A stretch of 64,000 nucleotides of DNA, from NCBI GenBank assembly GCA_037039925.1, contig JAXRKP010000096.1:237501-301500 (forward strand), in the 5' to 3' direction. The number at the start of each line of letters is the position of its first letter. The stretch's first letter is position 1. Both the position numbers and the translations under genes were made by a program. Below are positions 54,116-64,000 of the stretch, piece by piece. The notes under the pieces are model-generated. The model saw only the letters and a program-made list of their open reading frames with translations, did no database searches and was not told the DNA's origin. Origin of the DNA: Doris montereyensis (lineage: Eukaryota > Mollusca > Gastropoda > Nudibranchia > Dorididae).

Positions 54116-57100
54116 TTATTTATTTATTTATTTATCAGTTCCCATTCTGCCTTTCGATGTATGGCTTCACATGCCCGAAATGATATTTCTCCAGGATGCC
54201 CTATCCTGGCATTTTCTGTTTCCTTCAAAAAAAGTTAAATTTCTATTCTTCAATGCCTCTTTTATATCTTCTTCCCATTTTCTCTGAGATCTGCCTTTTG
54301 GTCTTTTACCTTGGGCTTTAGCACTGTATACTGATTTAGCTATTATATTGTCATTCATTCTGTTTACATGCCCAAACCATCTCAATTGATTTGTTTCTAT
54401 CTTAGATTTTATGCCATCTGCTTTGGTTTGATCTCTTATTGTTGTGTTTCTGATTTTGTCACTTTTATTTTTCCCTATTACTCTTCTTAGATATTTCATT
54501 TCAGCTGCCTGTACTCTACTGTATTCTCTACTGTCTAAGGTCCAGGTTTCGCTGCCATAGAGGAGAGTAGGACAATAAACTATATTGTATACTGTCATTT
54601 TGGTTTTTGTTGACAATTCTTGCTTCCCTACAAATGCCTTTCCTAGATGGTTATATATTGCACTTGCCTTTTGGATTCTCTGGCTGATATCTTCTCTTAG
54701 TTTTCCCTCTGAGTTAATCATTACTCCTAGGTAATTGTAGCTTTGAACTTGTTCTAAATTCTCACTGCCCAATTTAAGATTTTGTGTTTTAGCTTCCCTA
54801 GTTACTAGCGTTGTTTTGCTTTTCTTTGCATTTATTTTCATTTCTCTTTTATTTAGTTCATTGTTCATAATGTTGATATTCGACTGAAGGTCACTATCTG
54901 ATTTTCCAAACAGAACTAAATCATCGGCAAATGACAGCATTGATACATTTACTGGTTTGAGCTTCCACATACTTACATTCATTTTCTTCATTTTTGAGGA
55001 TGCCTTTGCGACTGAATCCATAAATGTGATAAACAAAAGAGGACTAAGGATACAACCCTGTCTTACTCCTATATCTACATCAAATTCTGCAGGTATGTTT
55101 CCAGCTACTTCACTGCACATGTTGGTTTATTGTAAAAAATTTAATGGCTTCTATTAAATTTTGCTCTACATTGTGTTCTTTTAAGGAATGCCTTTTCTAA
55201 GTCAATAAAACACAGGTGCAAGTCAATGTTTTTCTTAAGGAATTTTTTTGTTATTTGTCTAATTGCAAATATATGGTCTTGTACGCTTATTCCTGGTCTA
55301 AATCCACTCTGATGCTCTTCAATCTAATTCTCTACTCTTTTCCTAAGTCTCATTTCCAGTATCCTTTTCCTGCAACACTAAGTAGTGATATCCCTCTATA
55401 GTTTGAGCATTCCATAGTTGATCCTTTCTTATGTATTGGTACTACCGTTCCCTTTTTCCAGTCGTCTGGCACCTGATTTACCTTCCATGCTTGTTGACAT
55501 ATTGCGTGTAGTTTGTCTGCCTCTCTCCCCTGGTTTTTAATCATTTCTGGATAAATTTGATCTGCTTCTGGGGCTTTTCCTAATTTCACTATTCTTATAG
55601 CTGTTTGGATTTCTTCCATTGATATATCTACATCTTCAGCTGTCTCCTCTGGATTACTTGTTACTCTTACTAATTGATCTTTACTCCTTGTTTCATACGT
55701 TCTGGAGGGATTATGTAATTGGTTAAAAAATGTTTTCTCCATGTTTCCATGATTTCTCTGTCTTCTTTCATTATTTCTCCTTTGGCATTCTTAATTTGTC
55801 GTATTGGGCATGCTTTGGTCTTTCTCATGCTCTTCATTGCCCTCCAGAGCAGCTTTTGATTTCCTTGATAGCTTTCTAGAAGTCTTTGTCCAAACTCTTC
55901 CCATTGTTCCTGTTTTGCTTTCCTAACTTCCTCTTTGGCGATAGTTCTTTTACTCACGTAATCTATCCTATCCTCTGGTCTCTTTGTTTGCAAGTATTTC
56001 TTCCAAGCATCCTTCTTTTCTTTGATCTTAGTCTTGGCATTCTCATTCCACCATGCTGTTCTTTTCCTATCTCCTTTAATTTGTTTCCTACAACAGACCT
56101 CTTCAGTACAACTGAAGAGTGTTTCTTTATACATCTGCCACTTTTCTTCTATTGTGCTATCATTTAGATCCATCTGTCTTTCACTGATAGATCTTTTTAT
56201 CCTAGATTGGTATATACCTGTTTTACTATTGGTTTATTTAGTTCCTCTATTTTGAGTTCAGTAGCTTTCTTCTCTTTCCTTTTCTGTTTGTTTTCTTCAG
56301 TCAGTAATCTGATTTTGGCAATCACTAAGTGTTGATCACTAAATAGTTTTGCTCCTCTATTTACTCTTGCATCTAATGTACTGTAAAAAGGGAGCTGCTA
56401 ACTATTATGTAGTCTATGATTAACTTTTCACACCTGTCTTCATTTACTCTTGTATATTCGTGGATATCTTTATGAAGAAAAAAGGTGTTGGCTATTTTCA
56501 TGTTATTCTTTAGGAAAAAATCTATTAGTCTCTCTCCATTTGGAGAAGTTGTCTCTCCTTCTTTACCTATTACTCCTCCTGACGTTTCTACATTGTTGCC
56601 TACTCTAGCGTTTAAATCTCCTAAAAGCATTAGTTCCTGTTTGGGTTTAAGATTCTCTGCAGCACAGCTATTTGTAAATCGTTTTCGAAGATATCTTTTT
56701 CTTCTTTAGTTGCGTCTTCGTTTGGTCCATAAGCTATGAATAATTTAATTTCTCGTCCTTTTGGTTTAATCTTTACCCCTAATAGCCGTGGGCTTATAAA
56801 TTTCCAACTTTCTAATAGCTTTTCGTGTCTTTTATGCACTAGGAGGCCTACTCCTGCTCTAGCTCTATCTTTGATATCTACTCCTGAGAAGATTAAAATA
56901 TGATTCGGTCCTACATTTTCCATTCCTTGTCCTTTTTTCTTTGTTTCTGTAATGGCCAAAATATCTACTTTGAATTTTTCTATTTCTTCAACTAATTCTA
57001 ATTATTTTCCATTTATTGCCCTAAAATTCCATGTTACAAAAATCACAGTCCGTATTCGTTTCCAAGTTTGTCTTCAAAAGATTAAGCCGGTTATATTTCA

Positions 57101-57397
57101 TTTATTTCTTTGAATCAGTTTGGTTTTGGATAAGCAGGGGATTAGCCCACTGTACCCTAGGTAGATGGTGGGGCTGCCACCTCGAGGCCCCCTACCAGGC
57201 CTTGTTATTTTCTGTCAGGGTTTACTCCCTTAGCCTTTTGTCTTTCAAGACCAGCATGCAAGGCAGCAGGTTGTTTTCTTTCAGGGTTAACTCCCTTAGC
57301 CTTTGGTCGGCCAAGACCCGCCTGCAAGGCAGCAGGAGACTTATGGAGGGCGGGATCCTCTACTCCCCGTACAGGTGCTTACCTGCCCGCTGCCCGG
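54116..57397 (-). mobile_element. Full-length non-LTR retrotransposon (APE + RT, RTE-like), 3.28 kb
   Basis: Flanked by an 11-bp perfect target duplication GTTTATTAAAT (54105-54115 and 57398-57408). Minus-strand order: 5' UTR with two ~60-bp repeats (57345-57205); apurinic endonuclease (56990-56370: ILAITETKKK, FIAYGPNEDATKEE, LLGDLNARVGN); linker; reverse transcriptase ([33 protein letters not shown], catalytic [12 protein letters not shown] near 54931-54920); C-terminal region ([20 protein letters not shown]). Ends in GATAAATAAATAAA. The frame is split into at least four pieces, so this copy is not intact as written; some breaks may be assembly indels. The clade is judged from motif style only. 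Confidence 0.9.
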
Positions 57398-57587
57398 GTT
57401 TATTAAATCGTCCTTAATTTATTCTTATTCTTAGCCAAATGGGGAGAGAAAAAATATCAGCTGGAGTCTGATTTTGGTGAAGGCATAGAGCTGCTATTCA
57501 GGACATAACAAATTTATTTAGTACCTTTATTTGAAAGTTTCTCACATAATAATGAGAACTTCATTAACAACTAAATCACCAAGAAAA

Positions 57588-58625
57588 CTATTGGGGGAGG
57601 GTGGGGGGCACCTGGACTGGCCAGTTTTGGACCAAAACGTTGATTTTCTGTTCTTTGCATAATCGGGTAGACCGATCATTTATCTACAAGTTCATGGCAG
57701 AAAAATGTCCATATGACATTTTCATTTTTTTTTACAAAATATTTTGTAAGCGAGAGTAGGTAAAAACAATCAAAATTTTGACGTAAATTACCCTAACACT
57801 GACTGAGAAAATGGTAGTAAAAACCGGTATATTGGCTGTTAATCACCATATGTGGCAACACACGACTCAACCTCATTTTACCGACACCGATGGGCACATC
57901 TCCCATCGTTGTGTGATATAAGAGGTGATACGCATCAGTATGTATGCAAACACACACAAGCATAGGATATAGAGGGAAAAAACTAAAATCCGGTCATTTT
58001 GACGTCTGTTTTCACAACAGTGCACCTAGATTTATAATTCTATTTACATAAGTAACAATGCTAGAGACTGTCGAAAGAGTAAGGGAGCTGCTACAACAAG
58101 GGAAACCCGTCTGAAGCGTTTGTTTTGTGTTATTTTCTTTTGATTTTTTTACTTGCATCTTTCTCGAAATGTAATTTTTCCACACTAAAATTTTATCTCC
58201 TCCACCATTTACCGAACGATTTGTATTATACTTGGCACACAGGTTCCTCTTGTCAATGTTAATAGAATGACGTCGGTTTTTTATATATATTGTAAATATT
58301 TTGAGGGGGAAAAAATTTGTAATAAAAACGCTGTTTTTATACATTCACGATATATAGTATTTTCAAAAATTCATTTAAAAAAATATCCAAAATATCGAAA
58401 AAACCCGACGTCACTCTTTAGATATTGAATGGAAAAGAAGATCTGCAAGGTTTTGAGTGATTTTATTCATAACTAAGGGCGGAGATAGATTTTGAAAATT
58501 GAGTCAACATTCAAGATGGCGGTCGTTTTTATGGCAACCAAGGAAGCTACACTTTTCAATGATATAGGATGACTGTATTTTGACAGTTACTCGTGTACAT
58601 ACTGAAAGCAAAAACCTAAACTCAA
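57588..58625 (+). mobile_element. G-run-ended dispersed repeat, family B copy 2
   Basis: Begins GGGGGAGGGTGGGGGGCACC and parallels 1704-2770 throughout; includes CAAGATGGCGGTCG and ATGGCAACC, a motif pair also found in family A. No coding capacity. Confidence 0.72.
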
Positions 58626-59129
58626 AATTTTTAAAAATCACTTAAAAGTCTGATCTTTAAAACATTGAATCTATAAAGCACAATAGAGACGAAACAAGTT
58701 CTGGAAATCATGACTTGTGATATCTTATATATATATATATATATATATATTATATGCCTAAATTTTCAAGTTAATCTTCTCTTATCTTATGTAATTCTAA
58801 GATGATTATCTGCCAGAGTTTGATTGATGATTCCTGATGGAAGTCATTTTCTGTTTGCCCTTTATTTGCCCTTGATAATGTTTGAAGAATCATTATATTA
58901 ATAATATCATTTTCACTATGAACACATGGCCAGTTGAAATAATCTCTTCATGATATAATGTTTTATTTAAATTGTTAAATAACAAATTTTAAAATTTAAA
59001 TAAATAAAAAAAAAGAAGTAATCTTTAAAAAATAAAAATAAAATGAAAGGTATCTTAGAACAGAAAATGTATCCGAAAAGTTCTGGAAAGCATAAAGTTT
59101 GGCCTGTACTCAAGTCTGGCCTGTACTCA
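58626..59129. other. AT-rich spacer with (AT)n
   Basis: Holds an (AT)n run at about 58727-58750 and a 17-bp doublet GGCCTGTACTCAAGTCT near 59100-59133. No gene seen. Confidence 0.7.
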
Positions 59130-60248
59130 AGTCTGGATCATAATATTCTAAAAAAAACTACAGACCAATTTTTAATTTACCATTTCTCTCAAATTATTTA
59201 GAAAAAGTTGTTATATTATTATATCACAAATTAGTAACCACCTCAAAGAGAATGATGTTTGAAAAATATCAATCTGCTTTTAGACCCAAGTATAGTATTG
59301 AAACAGCCCTCTTGAAAGTTAAAAATGATTTGCTTAACGCATCTGACTCCTGTTAAGTTTCTGTCCTTGTGTTTTTGGTCTGTCAGCAGCCTTTGATACA
59401 ATTGATCATGAAATTTTGATATAACAAAATTTCATTATTCTTTTGTAATAATTGGTATAGCTCTTGTGTGGTTTGAGTCATATTTATCAAACAGACACGA
59501 GTTTGTTGAAATAAACGACAAAAAATCACTTCCAATGCAGCTTACATATGTGACATGCCTCTGGGATCTGTTCTTGGTCCTATTTTCTTTTTTTCATTCA
59601 TCCAATCTCTAGGTGAAGTATCCTCTAAACATGGTTTTAATTATCACATACATGTATACGCTCATGACATGCAATTGTATAAATTGTCACATTGTGAAAA
59701 AATATCCTCTTTTCTTACTGATTTAGACATATGTGTCTCAGAAATGTCTGCTTGGATGAATTTCAATTAATTTAAGTTAAATGAAGATAAAACTGAAATA
59801 ATTGTCTTTGGCACTAAATCTAAAATAAAGAATCTGAGCATTCCAGCTTCCATAACATGTGACATCAACATTGCAGTAAAGATGAAAGCTAAAAACTTTA
59901 ATGTCAAATTTGACTTAGTTCTCTCAATAGATAATCATATTTCCTCCGTAAAAAACCCACTTTTATTCTGAACTTGAATAAAATTGTTCATATTAGGCCC
60001 CCTTATCGCAGAAAGTGCAATGCATAAATTAGCATGTTCATTTATCACATCTAGACTCGACTATTATAAGTCATTTTTGGCAGGGGTGGTCGAAAATCGT
60101 ATTAAAACCAAATTACAGCAAACCCAAAATAGTGCAGCGCGTTTAGTTAAAGAAGAAAAGAACAACTGACCACATCACACAAACACTGAAGGAGCTACAC
60201 TGGCTTCCGATGAAATATTGTATAATTTAAAAGACAGGGACATTGATC

Positions 60249-60250
<2 letters not shown>
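59130..60250 (+). mobile_element. L2-like LINE, upstream part (RT domain, degenerate)
   Basis: Reads YRPIFNLPFLSNYLEKVV, YQSAFRPKYSIETALLKV, MPLGSVLGPIFF and, in place of YADD, YAHDMQLY (59657-59668), then LNEDKTEIIVFG and the LHWLPMKY block near 60200. Order and motifs are those of L2/CR1-group reverse transcriptases. Frameshifts and the lost catalytic Asp make it dead. It continues at 61907 after a nested insertion. Confidence 0.8.
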
Positions 60251-60285
<35 letters not shown>

Positions 60286-61906
60286 TTATTCATCCAAAGA
60301 AGGAAATTACATTAATAATAATATCAATGTCTCATCAATGTCTCCATGATCCATATTTTCTAATTTATCTTAGAGATCACATTTCTTATTGAGTTCAAAA
60401 AAAAGGAAATTATACTTGTGTTGTCACAACTTCCATTTGAAAAATAAAAGAATACATAAATGTATTTAAATTAAAAACAAATGTAACTTGAGTTTATCAT
60501 TAAATGTTTAGATTTTAGGAGAAATATACAAAGATGCAAAGGTGAGTAAATAGATAGTGCTGTGAAACAATATACATAATAAAAAAAATTGATAATAATT
60601 ATAGATAAATCAGTTTAGCTTCATACACATTCATCAACTTATCATAAATCATTCATTCACCATCCATCAATTTCCATTTCTTAAATGTTGTGAGTAAAAC
60701 GCCATTGTGTTTTCAAAGTAAGGTATGGTGGTTAAATTTTTGGAAGAAAAGATCTAAAATATCTCTCAGTGCAGGATTTTAAATGTATAAGCCGACTGCT
60801 TCTACTACTTGTTTTGGGTATGGAGAAAAGAGGGGGGTGTTGTCTTTAAGTATACTCCTGAGTTTGATCTTGCATTGATTTTCATACAGATCTTCAGTGT
60901 TCTCCGGCTCTACATCATTTATGAGTTTCCCTACATATTTCAGTATCCTATTAATAGTATTAAATCTCTTCTCTTCTCTATCTCTTGTATTCCTCCCCAT
61001 GCGGTTATACTCAAAATAATAATACTCTTTATGCAAGCTTGATAGAAAAGTCTTATTAGAGTGTTATCGATTTGAAACTAATGAATATCAATTTGAAACT
61101 TATGAATCTTCCTTATAAAATACATTCTTTTGTTTACGTTCTTTAAAACTTTATTTCATTGTCAAAAATGATGCCAGGATATTTATATTCATTTACTCTC
61201 TCAACTGTTTCATCTTTTATAACAATATCATTATGGGTGTTATTTGTCTTCCTAAAATCAAAAATCATTTCTTTTGTTTTCTTAACATTAAGTTGTAAAT
61301 AATTGCCATCACATCATCTTACAAACCTTTTGATTTCTTGAGCATAATTGATTAGGTCTACTTCTGATCTGATAAGAGTAGATGTATCAAATTTTATTAT
61401 TGAGATGTTTTCAAAATAAGCAGTTTTACAATCATTGGTGTAAATTGTAGATAGAAAAGAGTATAGGTGCAAGGACAGTTCCCTGGGGTACTCCAGTGTT
61501 TGTTACAATTACTGACGAGTCAAAAATACTATTCTCTGATTTTAATCTAACAAATTGAAGTCTGTTAGTCAGAAAATCTAAGATCCAGAGAGTTACACTT
61601 TTTCCTAAACCCATATCTAACAAGTTAAGAACCAGGAGGTGTGGCTGTATTGTATTAAAGGCACTTGAAAAATCAATGAAAAGAGTTCTGACAAATCAAG
61701 ATGATGGTACACGTTGTTTGTAAAATATAGAATAGCATATTCAACGCCCGTTTAGATTTATAGGCAAATTGGTGTAAGTCGAGAGTAGGTGTATTTGTAA
61801 TTATAATTGTTTTTAACACAATCCTCTCAAGACATTTCATTAAAATAGATGTCAATGCCACTAGTCTTAAATCATTCATTTGTTTTATATTACTGCATTT
61901 TTTGCT
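60251..61906 (-). mobile_element. Rex1/CR1-like LINE fragment inserted in the L2-like LINE
   Basis: Minus strand: LHQFAYKSKRALN, LDMGLGKSVTLWILDFL, GVPQGTVLAPILFSIY, LNVKKTKEMIFDFRK and the C-terminal RNRMGRNTRDREEKRFNTIN-like tail, ending in (ATT)n at 60253-60281. 5'-truncated; several frame breaks. Confidence 0.8.
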
Positions 61907-62400
61907 AGACAACTACGATCCAGTGGCTCTGTTGACACCCCTTCTTCTACCAAAAGCAAGATTGAAATCATATGGAAACACAGCATTGTCAAACTATGGC
62001 TCAATACTGTGGAATGGTCTGCCTGACACTAACAACAGTCTTTTTAAAGGAATGAACTCTTTAAACTCATTCAAGCCTTCCCTGAAAATCTATATATTTT
62101 TTTACAGTTATAAATAATTGTTTTATACCGTATTTTATCGAACATGACATGTCTTCTTTTAACAAAATCTTTAACCTCAGATGTTGTTAATCAGTGCATA
62201 TTTTATTGTAATTTCTATGGTATATTTCAATTCTAAAATGTATTGATTGTGCTTCTTCATTGTCTTATATGTAAAGTGCCATGAGACTAATTACAGGTGA
62301 ATGGTGAATGTATTGATTGTGCTTCTTCATTGTCTTATATGTAAAGTGCCATGAGACTAATTACAGGTGAATGGTGCCATGTAAAAGCATTTACTATTAT
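61907..62400 (+). mobile_element. L2-like LINE, downstream part and 3' tail
   Basis: Resumes with LLDNYDPVALL, KARLKSYGNTALSNYGSILW and FKPSLKIYIF, the C-terminus of L2 proteins. The 3' UTR contains a 69-bp tandem duplication (about 62232-62375: ATTGATTGTGCTTCTTCATT...GGTGAATGGT) and ends near ATTATTATC. Confidence 0.8.
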
Positions 62401-62509
62401 TATCAATGTGATTATCAATATTATTTGGTTTTGTATCTTGAAGTCTGTATTTATGTTGAAAAGTATATAAATGAGGTTTTAGCTGTATTTTTTGCATGAG
62501 AAACCTTAA

Positions 62510-62757
62510 CGACTGAGCTCAGAGACATTGGGGTGAAAATCCAAAGACGCCATTCAGTGTTTCCAAAACTACCGTCGCTCTTCACCAGAAAGGCGAACAA
62601 TTGGCAGACTTTTTGTTATTTACCTTAAAGAAGCTAATTCAAGTAAATGTACATGAATCAATATTTTCTAGCATATTTCAGGCCTTCGTGCAAGTTGAAA
62701 TTAGTTCGTGGGGCCAGAGTGGTTTTTTTATTTGAAAAGGTTGGCGGCTATGTGAAG
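62510..62757. mobile_element. MITE, TIR family CATAGCTRCCAAC, copy 3, left end lost
   Basis: Right part matches 12340-12543: AAAACTACCGTCGCTCTTC(A)CCAGAAAGG, CAAGTTGAAATTAGTTCG(T/C)G, GAAAAGGTTGGCGGCTATG. No clear left terminus. Confidence 0.6.
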
Positions 62758-64000
62758 GCATTTTACATGGGTAAGTGGCGATGAAGGATTTTGTAACATG
62801 ATACATTTTTCAAGCTTAGTTGCTTCCTTATGCTTGACTCTCTATATATTTATATTACGATCATTGTTATAATACATTTTCCTGTGATTTTTTTGTCTAC
62901 TGTTATATTTAATTTAAACTATTTTTAAAAATGCAATTCAATATTGTTGCTTTTTAATATTTTTACTTTGATTTTTGCTTTTTCCAATTCTTTTTCTCTT
63001 CATGGAACAAAGACTGGTGGTGCATTTCACTTTCTCATGTACGGTATACAAGTAGAACGCAGGTGTACTGAAAATCTACTTCTTTTTACTTCACTTGAAA
63101 GTATGAATGATTCTATAAGAAGAGGCTGAAAGCATGAAAGATTTTGCTGTGGACTGAAAGTCAAATCAAGAAGAATAACAAAGAACAATTGTCTCAATGC
63201 AATAAAAAGTTGATGGAATTTTTAGGTGGCACACCTTTCTACAGTGAACATAGGAATAAGAATAGCAGTGAGGAGATGAACACAGAACAGTGTCTCCTTA
63301 GTGTCTGTTGTTCTTATTTTAATGTTCACTTACAAATGATGAGCTTGACCTGTCTTTGTACTTTTACTGCCCTCAACTATCAGTAAATCTTTCATACAAT
63401 TACTCTTATAATTTCGTATTGATGCTTTTTTTGTTGGAATCTTTTTGGGTTTTGTTGGTTTTTTAAATCTTTTTTTAAGGAGTGAGGTAAGAAGAAGAGA
63501 ATTAATTGTGTTCTTTTAAGGATTTTACTCTTTAATTGTCAATGTAACTTTAAGAGGTATTTTTAATTTAAGACTCCTTGAAGGTGGAATGTTTCATGCA
63601 CTAAATGAACGTTTATGGTGTCTTCATGCAAAGACTACTACAGTAGTTTAATAAACATAATAAGCATTTTTTTCAGACCCACATAATGAAATACACTTCA
63701 TGAATGCACCACTGTAAACAGTTCTGTTGCCAATGGTAGCCAATTTGGCTAACAAACACAGAGGCTAGACAACTTTCAAATAAACATAAAATTAAAAGAA
63801 CCAAGAGGATTATTTGCCTTTTTGTTTTGATTGTGTTCATGACCCCATAGAGCACAAATTCAGAGTCCATGCCATTTAATTCTGCTTCTAAATAATGAGT
63901 GTAAAGAGGAAAGGGGAGAGAGAAGGAAGAGAGAATAGTACATAATTATATTATTTTACATACATACAAACATACATTATGCGTGTACATACATGTATAT
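62758..64000. other. No recognised gene or repeat
   Basis: Short frames at 62944-63386 lack similarity that I recognise, and splice context is ambiguous. The end of the window is AT-rich with a CATACA-like run. Confidence 0.5.

Noticed and set aside
62944..63386. Two + frames of 61 and 80 codons as a possible gene
   Set aside because: No recognisable similarity, low-complexity context and no convincing splice pairing.

Overview
The window is animal nuclear DNA: AT-rich, intron-rich, full of mobile elements and minisatellites, with GT-AG introns and animal housekeeping genes. Protein similarity, tRNA-type SINEs and TE content suggest a lophotrochozoan, probably a gastropod mollusc; this is inference, as no species-specific marker is visible.

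Three conserved host genes were reconstructed exon by exon. CPSF3 (CPSF73, the pre-mRNA 3'-end endonuclease) occupies 1153-27880 on + in 16 exons. MFAP1 (a spliceosomal B-complex protein) occupies 33753-47254 on - in 10 exons, tail-to-tail with CPSF3. A HINT3-like HIT-family phosphoramidase lies at 53586-54082 on +, head-to-head with MFAP1. A fourth protein, of the DUF7869-like family typical of metazoan accessory or mobile sequence, lies antisense inside MFAP1 intron 1 (43945-46451, +). Each of the four carries one or more small indels, mostly in homopolymers. This pattern fits residual long-read assembly error better than gene death.

The rest is dominated by transposable elements. They include three copies of one non-LTR element (one full length with an 11-bp target duplication, one 5'-truncated with a 9-bp duplication, one internally deleted), an L2-like LINE split by a Rex1/CR1-like LINE, and two piggyBac-like elements. 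There are also a pogo/Tigger-like element, a hAT-type MITE with exact 8-bp duplication, several other TIR or foldback elements, two G-run-ended dispersed families (TTAA ends suggest Kolobok-like), and SINEs with clear target duplications.

The most striking large-scale pattern is minisatellites (periods 16-64 bp, arrays 0.2-1.1 kb) growing inside non-autonomous DNA transposons and introns. In one family a segment that is single copy in one element has become a roughly 1-kb array in its sister. Two host-gene stop codons also lie in or at the edge of a tandem repeat.
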